Source: Blastomussa wellsi
Lineage: Eukaryota; Cnidaria; Anthozoa; Scleractinia; Plerogyridae
Direction: 5' to 3'
DNA: 64,000 bases
Assembly (NCBI GenBank): GCA_947652115.1
Contig: OX393568.1
Span: 19,946,621 to 20,010,620, forward strand
Part shown: one piece after another, positions 25,201 to 35,334 of the stretch
How positions within the stretch are numbered: the stretch's first letter is position 1
How the letters are laid out: every line of letters begins with the position of its first letter
The notes under the pieces: generated by a model
What the model was told of the DNA's origin: nothing
What the model saw: the letters and a program-made list of their open reading frames with translations, nothing else
Databases searched by the model: none
Translations under genes and position numbers: made by a program

Positions 25201-28200
25201 GCCAATTAGAAAGTCAAGATGACTAATGATAGCGAGGATGTGAATGGATTTTAATAAGGAGTATGTTACCGAATGTAAACTGACCTGTGAGACTCGCACG
25301 TTTCTCTTGCCCTTGACGTGAAAAAGCCGCTTCTCATACACACCTCGCTGTACCTTTCTGAAGCCAGATTCTACACCGCCTTCTAGGTACCTACCAACCA
25401 AGTAATAACAATGGTTAATTATTTAATCAGTTTTACGATTCAATCTCTCCATGTCTTAAAATAATCTGACGTTTTCTCATATTCTCGGAGACTGTAGACA
25501 TTCCTTTATGATGAGCGTTTTGACTTACCTAGCTCTTTATTTTTGTATTTTGCTAACTTTTGTAAAAGTAAGAGATTTTTACCCACCTTATTCCTTTTGG
25601 AAAATAGTTCAAAAATTTCCTTGATTCGTGGTCTTGAACCTTAGGAAGAAATAAACGACGAGAAGACAATTTTAGTATTTTTATGGCAGAGCATGCCATT
25701 TGGTAGCATAAGATGAGAAAGACTGCTTGGCATTTCCCTCCAATCTCCAAGGGCTTGGTTACTAGGCAGATTAATTTATATAGGAACAAGAGAACATCAA
25801 TTTATAAGCACGTTTGACGCTGGAGCGAGCTTTGTGCTGGCTTGTTTTTTTGTTCTCCGGAAGTCTGTTTTCTCGAACCGTGTCTCTCTTCACCTACGAG
25901 TATGAAGTACCAATGAGCTGTTAGGGCGACGACAAGTGTTAAAAAGTGGGGATGAGGGAACCTCTAACCCTTTGAACCTCTAAACTTATAACCCATCGAA
26001 TCTTAATGCGTCCAGAAACTTTGGTGATAAGGTTCGGCGTTGTAGGCAAATTTCTGCTGGGCACAGGCTTAATTTATGACAGACATTCGAGAGGTAGATC
26101 TCCTCTGTGGCTCTCAAATTACTAAATCTCCAAACGCCTTTCCAAGGTGGGCGCTGTCTGAAGTGGAGACCCCCTAAGGCAGAATACTCTCCAGCGTTTC
26201 CCTTTTGGAAACAATCCATTTATGATACTGTTAGCTTTCTGGGATTTAGTTATTACTGTTCATACCTCTCTGTACTGCACTGGTCCGCCGCCTAGATGAT
26301 CATCCAACTCTACCGTCTTATAAGCTGCCACGCCCTGCTCGTCCTGTTAAGGAATTTCAATGCAAATCACAACAGGCGCTTTAAACGCAAACTTAATTCA
26401 AGCACAATGATAATCACAGAACCGTCTCTGAAATACATCAATACACTTTACAAACATCCATTCGTTCTTTGTAACAATGATTTCGTGAACGCGCATTGGA
26501 CATGAGATGGTAGATAACCAGCGAGCTAAGGCGCGTTGCCCCGAGTTTGGTTTATATCTAAATTGTGCCAGCCAACATCAGCGCGAGTGATTATTACAAC
26601 CACCCAATTGCAATATTTAAGCTACCTGCCATATCTGTGTTCTATTGGAGATCTGTGAATCTAATTGGTTCTCCCACTGTTTTCTATTCGCCGATAGAAA
26701 ACAATCGCGCACGTTTCTCTTTGAAGGAAAAATATTTCTTTATTTTTAACTTAAAAGTACATAAAATGGTTGGTTTTGGAATGTAATCCTTTAGAAATTC
26801 TACTAAAACAATTAGACTGCTCGCCTTCGTTTTCTATGAGCGATTGTCAACTCGGTTGTGCCTCGTTGACTATTCGCTCATAGAAAATTCGGGGGCAAGC
26901 AGCACCTCATTGAAGCGGCAATACCATTGGGCGTTGAAACAACAGTGAACACTCCTAAACAAAGCCTCTAGCCTTGATAACAAAGAAGTCTATTGTTAAG
27001 GAGAACGAATGAAAAAATATGTTCATATGAGGTGCTGGACTACTCAAAATTCGGGCTCGTAGTCTAATTGTTAAATATACCATGATCCGTAAACCAATCA
27101 AAATTCAGGAATTGCAGTATACCGTGGATATCACACAAGTAACGACTGAGGTATACAGCTTTAGCTGACATCCACACCCATGCAGTACAAATAGAATCAA
27201 ATCAAATTAAAAAAAGAAAAAGTAAACAAATGGGAAAGCTTCTTTGGCTTTGTCAACAAAAAATGAAAATAAAAGTACCTGAGAAGTGGTAGAGCCAAGC
27301 CAGAAATGTATATCCCACTCTAAATGAGATTCAACTTTTCTGGTCTAAAAATAGAATCGTCAGTTTGAAAAAAAAAATTAAATAAAACGTCAAACAAATA
27401 AAATATGAAAACAGAACACCAATTATAAACAATGCAAATACAGCTAGTGATCTCTCTCTAAGACGGTGACCACCCCAGCCGGGATCAACTATCCGACTCA
27501 GAGAGGTGCCCGGCTTACGTCATCGTTCGTGGAAATCTTCATTTCCAATCCGTTTCAATCTTCTCCATCCTCAGCCATCCTTGTTCCTTTTTGGTTTAGT
27601 ATCACTCCTTTGATGTTTTTCTTCCTTAGCAAACTATTATTTTGAGGTTTCCTAAATTTTAAAGGTAATTTAGGTTGTCGAAGAAATTAAAATATCGTGA
27701 CCTAGCTCCTTTAAGAGAAAGCTGACTATATACGCGCGCGACTTACCGATAGGCAAATGTAGGAATCTCCTGAATAGAACGTGCCATAAGTTTTAGCATC
27801 TTGAGGAACAACCTTCAGTTTCTATGGAAAATGACAGCAAAAATCCAACAAAACGAGACGTTTAAAGGACGTTTTCTACAGAAGAGGCTACCACAAATTT
27901 TCCGGGGAATATGATTAAAAATTAAAGCCTACGCTAATTGAGAAAAAATTCAGAGTGGTTGAATGCGATCACAATTAAATTGATTGCCATCAGCTCTTTG
28001 CGAATACCTCCAAACGTACAAATTCTCCCTTCTTTATGTCCCTAGTGTATCCGATAATTTTCCTTTGCGGTAAAATTGAAGCCGTTGAATAAACTATGAC
28101 CAGAGCTTCCAAGCTATTAAATATTTTTAGCAATTTAAAAGCATCAATGATCTCACCAAGCTTTCCAGAACTCTGGGTATTGCGAAGTAAGCGAGAATCC

Positions 28201-30785
28201 GCGCGCGTCACCCACGTTTCGCGCGCGTTGCCAGAGCCACCCACCAAACTGGCAAACAGATCTTTCACTTTTATATCTGTTTCGTGGTGGACATCACAAG
28301 CTCATGCGAGAAGTTGTTCGAACACGAGGAATGTTTTATAATATTATTTGTCTTGCATGTTCATGTCAACCAGAGTGATCGTGTTCCTTATGAATAATTT
28401 TAGTTGTGACACCTTGCCCGAGTGAACTAATATGGGCCAAACATGCTCTTTTCTGCCGATGAGACTGTCACGTGACGCAAATGCAAAATTATTTTCCATC
28501 GAATTTGCAATCGTCGATCCTTGCAGCATTGTTAATAATTGTCAGTTTGACCACAAAAGTCAAAAAAATAAAATTTCGTCATTCTTTAAAAATAATTCAA
28601 GAGTGTCACTTCCCTTTTGGTGATGACAGCCTAAAGTGGACGGTTCGATTCTTTAATGGGAATGATAAATATTTTATACGCACAAGCCAAGGCGATGAGA
28701 GCCGACAGTGATGCATTTTTAAGTATAAACAAACGGTCTTTACATTCATTAAGCTCTTTCCGTATCTCCAGCACCTGTTGGACACGGCAAATGATTGCTA
28801 ACCAAACAGTTTTCAACGTATTGCACTTGACGACAGAATGAACAACGCTCTAAATATAAATACAAAAATCCCATGGCAAAGTTCGCCTTTAAAAGTTATG
28901 CAAGGCGGTCTATAAATTCATCGATACGATGCTTCGAGTTCTGAAAGGAAGGTTTGAGAATCAACGCATGTATCATCGCGTATAGCGAATATCATTTTGT
29001 GCGTGATAACGTTTAACTTTACTCTCGCTTCCCGCATTTGACACAAAAAAGCGTAATATTTTGTATAATTGGATGCAATTTATATAATGGTCGATTTGTT
29101 TTAATTTACCAAGAGACATCCTTTGCTATAAGGGACTGTGCAATAATTACCTGGAGGGGGGGGCCGTAAAACGAGAGGGGGGGGCACAATGTAAACTAAC
29201 AGCCTTAGGGAGGGGGGGTAACATGTAATTTTCTAAATAAGTGGGGGGGGGGGGGGGGCAACTAAAAAACTGACTTTATGACTCAAAAACCAAAGATATT
29301 ATTTTACTGAAAATTATACTCACTTTTTTCTGGACTGATTTATATAAATTTCATATGGCATGACCTAACATTTAAAGTAACACAGCCATGAGCAGTTCAC
29401 CAATCTGGGACTGATTTTCAATGATACAAATAAAACATGAATAAAATAAAATAGAACAGAACTAGTTATTACATGCAATAACAAAACCATCAGCAGTTCA
29501 TGTAAATGTCTGGTGACTTGATGTTTTACCCTATTTATGAGTAACACAACAGGGGTAAATCTAGAATTTATAGAAGTAGAGGATGTCCCCAACAGGAAAC
29601 CAAGAACAAAATTAATTCTGATTGACAATAAATGTACGGAATTTTAGGCCCAAGGTAAGTATCACATCAACCTCATTACACCCCTCTAGATTTACCAATG
29701 GAGATAATTAAAAAACTGGAAATGCAGGTAACAAGTGAAATTCACTTGAGAATATTATCAAAATGATACATGTTTTTGTTAGTGTTTAAGAGCTTGATGA
29801 TAAAAAGTCTTCAACAAACTCTTCAGCTTCTCCCACAAAGCACTTAGAGTTTAACAGGTCTCCTAAACAAGCTTTATCAGTGCGAGACGTAAATAAAGCA
29901 ATAATATCTGGATCGACATTATCAATCTGTGGCACTCCATATTTTTCTGGCTCATATTCTCCATCAACTGCTGTTCCTCCCAGTTGACTAGGGAGAGGGA
30001 GAGGGGGAGGGGGGGGGGGTCAAACTTAATGTTATTATTGTGTGAGGGGGGGTTGAAGTTAATTTTTGCTTAACGAGAGGGGGGTATGACTTAATTTTTG
30101 GCCATTTGGAACCCATTTTACGCCCCCCCCCTCCAGGTAATTATTGCACAGTCCCTAATCACAATATGGAAATGTAATGACTTTCCTAAGGTAAAAACTA
30201 AAAAAATTATAATCGTTATTAAAATACCCTATACCTGGATTTCATTGCGCCGCATTGGATCACGGAGCTATTAACAAGTGTGAAGTTTGGACAAGACTGT
30301 AGATCACTCTAAATACAGCATAATATTTTGATAGAATAACTGGTATCATTCTGAGTGCGCGCCAGTTTAATGCACCACTTTCGTTTGCAATAACGAAGAG
30401 GGCGATAAAAGCTGTAAAATGAATTTTATATTGATAGACCATAGCAAAATTATAAAGCGAGATAGTAATCTCTAATGGCGGAAACGATTTTACAACTGGC
30501 AAGTACATTTTGGCTGGTTCGCTATGATCAAATGATATATTTATAAGAAGTATGTCGACGAGGGAAAGCGATAGAGTTTCGCAGGAAAATTAAAATTGTG
30601 CGAGTCATCTGTGGGGCATCTTATATCTTTGCCCTGAGCAGGTCGACAAGTCGCGCTAATAAAAACCGCAAAGAAAAAATATTATTTGCAGAAAATTAAC
30701 AACAATTATTATGACTAACCTCGATTCTCCATATTTCCAAGCCAGGTTTCTTACCCGCTTCCAGAAAAGCGTCATCGACTCCCAT
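6033..30785 (-). CDS. VIL1: Villin homologue, 27 exons, 838 aa, complete
   Basis: Actin filament capping, severing and bundling protein of the gelsolin/villin family. Exons in coding order: 30720-30785, 27747-27821, 27279-27344, 26266-26343, 25587-25639, 25285-25390, 24575-24685, 24356-24422, 24068-24203, 23466-23548, 22758-22867, 19668-19821, 15800-15903, 13889-14026, 13058-13144, 12708-12779, 12197-12310, 11541-11624, 10944-11005, 10474-10567, 9612-9704, 9482-9526, 8939-9004, 8150-8275, 7420-7503, 6807-6935, 6033-6146. All use GT-AG, phases agree and the sum is 2,517 nt. Six gelsolin repeats lie at about residues 15-112, 130-240, 248-360, 402-510, 530-630 and 635-735 (markers: [60 protein letters not shown]). 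A Ser/Asn-rich linker follows, then a villin headpiece (about 778-838) ending [14 protein letters not shown], the same last seven residues as vertebrate villin. Gelsolin lacks the headpiece. Length fits human villin (827 aa). It could equally be co-orthologous to advillin and villin-like. The start exon is the least certain. Introns are swollen by transposons. Confidence 0.9.
6807..6935 (-). CDS. VIL1: Villin exon 26: linker and first half of headpiece
   Basis: After a ttgttgcag acceptor it encodes a Ser/Asn/Thr-rich linker, then [20 protein letters not shown] and KTKRE, ending at a GTAAAT donor. PYEVL....LP.G.D.T..E is the N-terminal subdomain of the villin headpiece. Phase 0 on both sides. 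Confidence 0.88.
7313..7382. repeat. (GGAAT)n microsatellite
   Basis: About fourteen imperfect copies of the pentamer ggaat/gaatg in villin intron 25, just downstream of exon 25. It creates open frames on both strands that are not genes. Confidence 0.9.
9139..9405 (+). mobile_element. tRNA-derived SINE
   Basis: The head has a pol III A-box like stretch (agtggcctaatgg, 9150-9162) and a B box (gggttcgagccc, 9194-9205) about 75 bp apart overall. A non-tRNA body follows, with ttgggcaagatactttac, ctgggggtaaccctgcgatg and gctaaggaaaccggga. It cannot fold as a standard tRNA acceptor and is inserted in villin intron 22 (between exons at 9482 and 9004). A second partial copy of the same 3' end lies at 22408-22480. 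Confidence 0.85.
10016..10360 (-). pseudogene. 5'-truncated LINE, reverse transcriptase ORF C-terminus plus 3' tail
   Basis: On the minus strand one open frame reads [15 protein letters not shown], then [33 protein letters not shown] and a stop at 10153-10155. The NTR.K.N.R ... WN.L ... FK..L layout is the end of ORF2 of CR1/L2/RTE-type non-LTR elements. An A/T-rich tail with aataataat follows. The frame is undamaged, so the insertion is fairly young. It lies in villin intron 20. Confidence 0.75.
11892..11998. repeat. Inverted repeat, MITE-like
   Basis: Left arm 11892-11939 (agggcattttccgtg ... catagcttcatctgaacac) pairs with right arm 11957-11998 (gtgtttagatgaggctatg ... cacggaaaatgtcct). 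The loop is a short G-rich stretch. Related words recur at 12051-12075, so the element may be longer. It lies in villin intron 17. Confidence 0.65.
13221..13560 (-). pseudogene. LINE 3' fragment ending in a (TTATC)n tail
   Basis: Minus-strand frame: [20 protein letters not shown], then [12 protein letters not shown] and stop. This is the LP.EL..A.SL..FK..L ending of non-LTR reverse transcriptase ORFs. The 3' UTR then runs into nine copies of ttatc (plus strand agata, 13221-13262), so the microsatellite is the retrotransposon tail. It lies in villin intron 14. Confidence 0.7.
14305..15328 (+). mobile_element. Harbinger-like non-autonomous element, copy 1
   Basis: 1,024 bp with terminal inverted repeats beginning gggactgtgcaataattacc and the 3-bp duplication TAA on both sides (14302-14304, 15329-15331), the TWA target pattern of PIF/Harbinger. 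Long C runs (10-17 bases) sit just inside the ends and in the middle. No transposase is present. An open frame (14344-14673) crosses a C10 run that is one base longer in the other copy, so its start is not conserved; the part after it ([11 protein letters not shown] ...) and an 87-aa frame (14831-15094) are the same in both copies. It lies in villin intron 13. The second copy is at 29132-30155 in opposite orientation. Confidence 0.8.
15453..15570. mobile_element. Fragment of Mutator-like MITE
   Basis: ctcgtccccatagccgct, tgtccctcttagccggct and acctgtgcacgaggtacaag, then the subterminal aaagggcgtccaatcaaatc, match the left half of the complete element at 53353-53700. The right half is missing. 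It lies in villin intron 13. Confidence 0.65.
16106..16196. repeat. Short palindromic MITE
   Basis: cttttggtcagcacca (left) and tgctgaccaaaagaaa (right) are inverted copies, flanked by gagccc and gggctc. About 90 bp in all, just left of the Penelope element in villin intron 12. Confidence 0.55.
16257..19497 (+). mobile_element. Penelope-like retroelement with inverted terminal arms
   Basis: 3,241 bp flanked by the exact 12-bp duplication tgttctttctta (16245-16256, 19498-19509). It contains a Penelope-type reverse transcriptase (16866-18790, damaged). About 707 bp on the left (16303-17009) is the inverted copy of the right end (18790-19497). Each arm carries the 5' leader and start of the ORF on its inner side and the 3' GIY-YIG end ([18 protein letters not shown]) on its outer side. 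A further 46 bp of leader stands at the far left. The GIY-YIG part is cut at the same residue in both arms. The right copy has a TGA in place of a serine codon and a frameshift. It lies in villin intron 12. Confidence 0.8.
16866..18790 (+). pseudogene. Penelope-like reverse transcriptase, frameshifted and internally deleted
   Basis: N-terminal part 16866-17891 starts [20 protein letters not shown]. It contains the Penelope motifs [13 protein letters not shown] and [12 protein letters not shown], then stops at gtcccctaag. One more C would restore the frame into [20 protein letters not shown] (17891-17953) and on into the second ORF. The core continues with [15 protein letters not shown]. Between SIFEEQ and PISTSSYK about 30 residues are missing, removing the conserved GA.MGSP palm motif. 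The RYVDDTFS catalytic motif remains, then [12 protein letters not shown] and [11 protein letters not shown]. The GIY-YIG domain that should follow LRRCLQQQ is replaced by inverted 5' sequence. It is not functional. Confidence 0.82.
19925..20095. repeat. Palindromic element with cgagccgc centre (type A)
   Basis: gcctaagccatgtattatac ... cataaaacac (left) is mirrored by gtgttttatgactgcaaaat ... ggcttaggc (right). The centre is the near-perfect hairpin gaaaacacgagccgc-aagcgagtgttttc. A related copy is at 21912-22060. It lies in villin intron 11. Confidence 0.65.
20911..21350. repeat. Tandem repeat, three copies of a ~148-bp unit
   Basis: Units begin near 20911, 21060 and 21206. Each contains gcgatcttccatgtaattgt (or close), gtgttcggttacggttag, ctgcctcaaagacactta and gctaggcctatttt. 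Copies differ by scattered substitutions. It lies in villin intron 11. Confidence 0.85.
21530..21752. repeat. Tandem repeat, five copies of a ~46-bp hairpin unit
   Basis: Units start at 21530, 21576, 21622, 21668 and 21712. Each reads aggacctctt..cagggtat, tgtggtcggcagccctg..agagg. The start (cctctt..aggg) pairs with the end (ccct..agagg), and compensating changes are seen in several copies (for example aggggat with acccctagagag in the last). It lies in villin intron 11. Confidence 0.82.
21912..22060. repeat. Palindromic element with cgagccgc centre (copy 2)
   Basis: gctgataaaccacgcgggat, gttggcagaacacgagaa and gaatttgtaaatcacgagcc mirror gcgagtgatttacgaattc, ttcgagtgttcttccaac and atcccaagtggtttatcagc. 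It shares the cgagccgc..gcgag centre with 19925-20095. Both are followed by a tract related to ccatagaaacttgtggtct (22037-22055; inverted near 20349-20367). It lies in villin intron 11. Confidence 0.65.
22408..22480 (+). mobile_element. SINE 3' fragment
   Basis: gtcgcttcatgctaaggaaa, ccgggataagctctggcctg and ctcgtatgcagactt match the 3' body of the tRNA-derived SINE seen at 9139-9405. The tRNA head is absent. Confidence 0.65.
22883..23052. mobile_element. hAT-like MITE beside villin exon 11
   Basis: 170 bp. It starts cagtggcggatccagg and ends ttcctgatctgcccctg (imperfect inverted repeats), with the 5-bp duplication gaatg on each side (22878-22882, 23053-23057). Its left edge is 15 bp upstream of the exon 11 acceptor (exon starts at 22867 on the minus strand), so the MITE now occupies the place of the polypyrimidine and branch-point region. 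Confidence 0.72.
29132..30155 (-). mobile_element. Harbinger-like non-autonomous element, copy 2 (inverted)
   Basis: Same length (1,024 bp), same ends and the same TAA duplications (29129-29131, 30156-30158) as the copy at 14305-15328, in the opposite orientation. Differences noticed by eye are lengths of homopolymer runs (for example G11 against C10, G16 against C17). It lies in villin intron 1. Confidence 0.8.
30720..30785 (-). CDS. VIL1: Villin exon 1 (likely start codon exon)
   Basis: It begins ATGGGAGTCGATGACG and reads [20 protein letters not shown], then IE, before a GTTAGT donor. PGLEIWRIE is the conserved opening of gelsolin repeat 1, at the position expected near the N-terminus. 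A caveat is that gggag at the start could be a splice acceptor, in which case the true start would lie upstream in 30786-36800. Confidence 0.7.
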
Positions 30786-31879
30786 TGAAAATACAATTAG
30801 TAAAATAAAAACAACAGAAATACGGAATAAAAAGTAAAGCCCCTTGAAATCGTTGTTGGCTTTATGAAGACACGGTGAGAAAATCTCAATTTCCTAGTGA
30901 AAATTTAGCGTATTTCTACGTTTGGAGTGTGCCAGTTGCCCAAGCGACAAAATACGACATGCAGCTTGTTGCAGACAGAAATTTAAATAGCTGTGTTATT
31001 GAAGAGATGGCACATAAATATAATGGCAAGACAGGGAAGGCTCTCATTGGAGGCGCTCATATACACGTGTCGCAAATTTTTGGCCAAGCTTAACTTCTTT
31101 GTTTTGGTATAAATTAGTTAAGACGTCTCATGTTTATGTACATTTCTTATTCTTACTTAAAAGCGCGCTTAAGCTTCAATTTGCAAGCAGAAATTCACGT
31201 TTAGAACATGAATTATGAGTTCGTTTTTGAGCGTTTTTTTAATGTGGGTCTTCGGTGCGCACGAGGGCGGCATTTTGGGGGGAGAAATTTTAATCGCTAC
31301 TGGATAACAGAATATTTATGAAGTCGTTAAATTTTAAATTAGCAGTGATACCCGTCGCAAGTAACTTCGAGAATGAAAATTTAAATACTGCTCGATTATA
31401 CTTTGGTATAAACTAATTAAAATGTCCTTGGTTAGCGATCTGACAGACGTCACAAAAAGCGACGAACAAAGGATCATTTCTGCAATTAATTTTCTATATT
31501 TTCAATTATGCTTTTCGAAGAACATACCATTTTGCGTTTTGTTTTACTATTGCCCTTTTTGTTTTGATATCTCACGGAGTAACACAAATTAAAATTGTTT
31601 ATAGCCCCAGCTCGGAAAAACGTTTTATAAATTATTGATTATATGATCGCTATGCTCATTATGTGCCAATTTAAGGCCTCTAAATGTGCCTGAAAATTTG
31701 AAAAATATTTTTGTTTTGGCCAAATACACTTGCAAACGAGGATACGCCGAATCTTCAATCCGTATATTAAACATTATTCAAACTCGGTAAGAAATAATAA
31801 GTTCGTGGAGCCTTTTCGTCCGTACACCCTGGTAAATATCTCGCACCTCCGAGCAAGGTGATTATGCCATCCAAACGTA

Positions 31880-32097
31880 AAGGTGGTGGTAAACGAGGAC
31901 ACACTGTTGCTCATGACGATTTGTTGCATACGCAAATGCGGAAACAACTGTTGCGGACACAAAATGTTTCTTCTGAATAAAATCAGAAACATTTTTTGTG
32001 TCTCGGACACAAAATTTGTGTCCGCAACAATGCTGCGCGCGCGGGCAAACGGGAAAACATTTGTGTCGGCAAATGTGTCCTCGTTTCCCACCGCCTT
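31880..32097. mobile_element. MITE, family aaggtgg, copy 1
   Basis: Ends aaaggtggtggtaaacgagg / tcctcgtttcccaccgcctt form inverted repeats. The middle is palindromic around cagaaac and cacaaaatttgtgtccgcaa. The same element recurs at 37050-37269. Confidence 0.72.
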
Positions 32098-32287
32098 AAG
32101 AATCATGGCTGGTTTTGCTGGGTGGTATCAAGCTGAACAGAAAGATATTTCTAATGTCAGTCAATGTGGTTGCGTAATTTTGCACCCAGGTCTTTTCCCA
32201 CTTCTGAATGGCAAGAAGTTCTGGGAAAGACCTCGAGACTGTGTTCACACATTCTCGTCCGCGGCGTCACTTGTGCCTCTTTGCCGG

Positions 32288-32475
32288 TAGCCTGCGTAGC
32301 AAGCGTTCCCAAGCGAGCGAAGAGCTGTTATGATCTGTTATCGTATATCTGGAGGTGCCTTTTTTTCCTCTCCCCCTCCCCCTTCTTTTCCCGTTTTGCC
32401 CTCGCCTCAATTTTCGCGCGACCATAAATCGCTCTTCACTCTTCGTTCGGGCGGGAACGCTTGCCACGCAGGCTA
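32288..32475. mobile_element. MITE with 9-bp target duplication
   Basis: Inverted ends tagcctgcgtagcaagcgtt / aacgcttgccacgcaggcta and an exact 9-bp duplication ctttgccgg on both sides (32279-32287, 32476-32484). Nine-base duplications are typical of Mutator-like elements. It is inserted in a fragment resembling the 53353-53700 MITE family (gccggctggacctgtgcatg continues at 32481). Confidence 0.75.
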
Positions 32476-32689
32476 CTTTGCCGGCTGGACCTGTGCATGA
32501 GGAGCAAGTGTCCCTGGGGACAAATGATTCGCGAGTCCAATCAAATCACCTGCCAAACGGGGTACGGTTGAGGCACTTGCAAATTCTTACATGAATGGCT
32601 CGGCCCGGACGGCCCGGTCGCGGGGAGGTTCAGTCACAGGTGACCTGTCTCTCCTTGTACAAGACCAAGCCATTTCCAGTTTCTTTCTA

Positions 32690-32824
32690 CCTCTGTTTCA
32701 AAACGAGTCTGGGTGAACAACCTTTTATCTGGAAATGAGTTTGATTTTCACGACACAAGACGTGCGAGTACAACTCATTTCCATATGAAAGGTTGTGCAC
32801 CAAGACAATTTTTGAAGCAGAGGA
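32690..32824. repeat. Inverted repeat, probable MITE
   Basis: cctctgtttcaaaa at the left is mirrored by ttttgaagcagagg at the right, and gaacaacctttta by gaaaggttgtgc inside it. No clear duplication is seen. Confidence 0.45.
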
Positions 32825-33814
32825 AAATAGCATCTCAGAAATGGCCTCTTTGTCTGCTGCCTCAGGAAGATAAACAGTACACAATATTTTGGTTTTTTGT
32901 CTTGGAATTTATTTTCATAACGATAGTAGTGGCTGAAGGACACAAGTTTTATTTGCCAATGAAAATCAACTAGACGTAATATCCATAAAAGATGAGAACT
33001 TTCAATATAATTACATCTTGCACTACCCTTTAACTACGGAACAATCAAGCTATACACCAATGAGACATACCACAACTATTCTACAGGAAAGGCTTACTAC
33101 GTTTCTAAGCATGTCGAGTCCTGTTTCCAGGAAATCACGTTCAAATTCCCCTGCTGGCACATATTAAGTGGTCTGGGAACGAAAATACGCCTGATTAACC
33201 ATAGCTGCCTTATTTAATCGGTTTTGGCACAAATACTCGAAAGGCAAGGGCAAGTCAATTAATTTTCCAAGAATTGTGCTCCTAGGCCAATCAGTCTGAA
33301 AAGTATAATTTGCTTTGAAAAATGAAACCATCATGGCGTCTACAGCGAATAAGGAGGCCAATTTAATCACATTTGTCGAAATATTTTTAATCACTCAATC
33401 ATTGGAACTTACTTGGCGGCCCTAGCAGCAATCGACATCGTATTTCTCCTGGTACTAAACTGATTATAAAACAACAATCTTGGAAATAGTTACAAATGAA
33501 CCGATCGCCTGCATGAACTAACAAATTCTTTCAACTGGCTATAAGTAATGTATGGAAGTCATTAAGGAGAATTTGTATGTTGACATGTTGTCATGGTATG
33601 GAGAAATAAGACGAAAATCACTGTTAGAACCAGCTACATATTGAACTAAAATTTACAAATGTTGGATGTTAAAAACTTCTTTAATCTTATAACGACAAAA
33701 ATCTTGTTTTCACTCCTGATATGAAGTTATTATTGAATACGTGAGTGACGATCCAAACCATCACACCACCAAATATACAGTCATAATTGTATTAATTAAC
33801 TATATTTACGAGTA

Positions 33815-33926
33815 CACTGGAACCCCGCCTTCCAGCCACCCCACAACCTCGTTATTGCGACCACACCGTCAATACGATGTACATGTTTTTGTGGCCAGTG
33901 GTGTCCGAATTAACGGGGTTCCACGG
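33815..33926. mobile_element. Short pogo/Tigger-like MITE
   Basis: Ends cactggaaccccgcc and aacggggttccacg, flanked by TA on both sides (33813-33814, 33927-33928), as for Tc1/mariner/pogo insertions. 112 bp. Confidence 0.6.
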
Positions 33927-34553
33927 TACAACCGACAAAGCGATTTGTACTTCAATGTGCAGCAAGCCTCACATACGAAACGTTTTGTTTAAAATTTAGT
34001 AAAGGAACTTCACACCTAAGTACTACTATTTTTTACTTTAATCCTATAGGAATCTATGCTGAAGGCTAACTTTTCTAGTACAAGGTTATTTCAAACAGGA
34101 TTTTGGGAGAATAATCTTTCTACTACTAAAGGAACATATCTGCTACACCTTTTAAAACACGATTAACGCTATTCCGGGATTAGAGAGGTAATCAAACTTT
34201 CATTTCTCTTGTTTAGACATTTAAGATTAAGCAAAGCCGAAACTGAAGGTAAAAATACCAAATATTTATTATAAGCCCATTAAACCAACAAATTTGTTTT
34301 CAGTGTTAATCCTGGATTAGCGCCGTGGTTCGTAAAAAAAGAGAACCGGGAATTCTTCATATTCAATTTTTTACCACCAGAAAATAAACGATAAATATAT
34401 AGTAACTGTCAGTAATGTTAAAATGTGTAGCAAATTAATGATAAAATATGCCGGTATAGCAAAACGTTAGACGGATCCACAACTTGACTTCGCAGCTTCA
34501 ACGGATTTGTAACATTAACGTTTATTTCGCAACACCTCTCACATAACGCTTAA

Positions 34554-34879
34554 AGGAGCACTGTCACAGGGGTTTCGCTGTTTTGCTGTGTGCTCAAAAT
34601 GCTACTAATGGACCAACAGGAAGATATCAAACGAATTGTGGCTCAGAGAGCAAACCATAATGAACTTCTGGTAATATTTTCAAGGAATGGCTCTTGACTT
34701 TGAAAAATTTCAATCCAATTCCGTCCTTGCCGTCTTAAGTGATAGGCGGCAATAAACGGTTTTAGTGTAGTGATATAGTCCTAGGTAACAAAACTACACC
34801 ATTATTTATGGGTTTCCATTGATGCAGGAACATATTTCAGCATTTTAAAATGATACCAAAATACCGTGACAGTGTTCCT
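34554..34879. mobile_element. MITE with TTAA target duplication
   Basis: Ends aggagcactgtcac / gtgacagtgttcct, flanked by ttaa on both sides (34550-34553, 34880-34883). TTAA duplications point to piggyBac or Kolobok mobilisation. 326 bp. Confidence 0.7.
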
Positions 34880-35175
34880 TTAAGGGCGGAACACTAAAGA
34901 CGAGACAGGTCTCTCGATCCGTGTGTACTGATAACAAAAAAGCCGCTGCCAGACGCGAAGCGATCAGTCGCACGATTTCAAGCTGGTTTGAATTCGTGCG
35001 ACTCGTCGTACCGAAAATTCTGTCGCAATCACACGAGGGGATTTGCTGTAGTGACTTGTCACCTTGTAGCCTGTGAGCAGCACCTTTTTTCCTTCGTACG
35101 TCAAGCTTGAAACGAAAAAATACAATCGCGCGAAATTCCAAATATTGTGCGACCATATTTACTCGCTTCACGCTG

Positions 35176-35334
35176 GATGGGTCTTAATCACACGGCCGCC
35201 ATATTGGCCATAGACAATAGATATTGTACCCCGGGTCTCGAGTTGAAATGTTTGGAAACGAGTGTCCGCGTGGCAAAACAAAAGATTTCAATCCCTCGGG
35301 ACTCAACATGGCCGCCGTCTGATTAAGGCCCATC
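35176..35334. repeat. Inverted repeat, probable MITE
   Basis: gatgggtcttaatcacacgg and ccgccat at the left are mirrored by atggccgccgtctgattaag and gcccatc at the right. About 159 bp. Confidence 0.6.
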
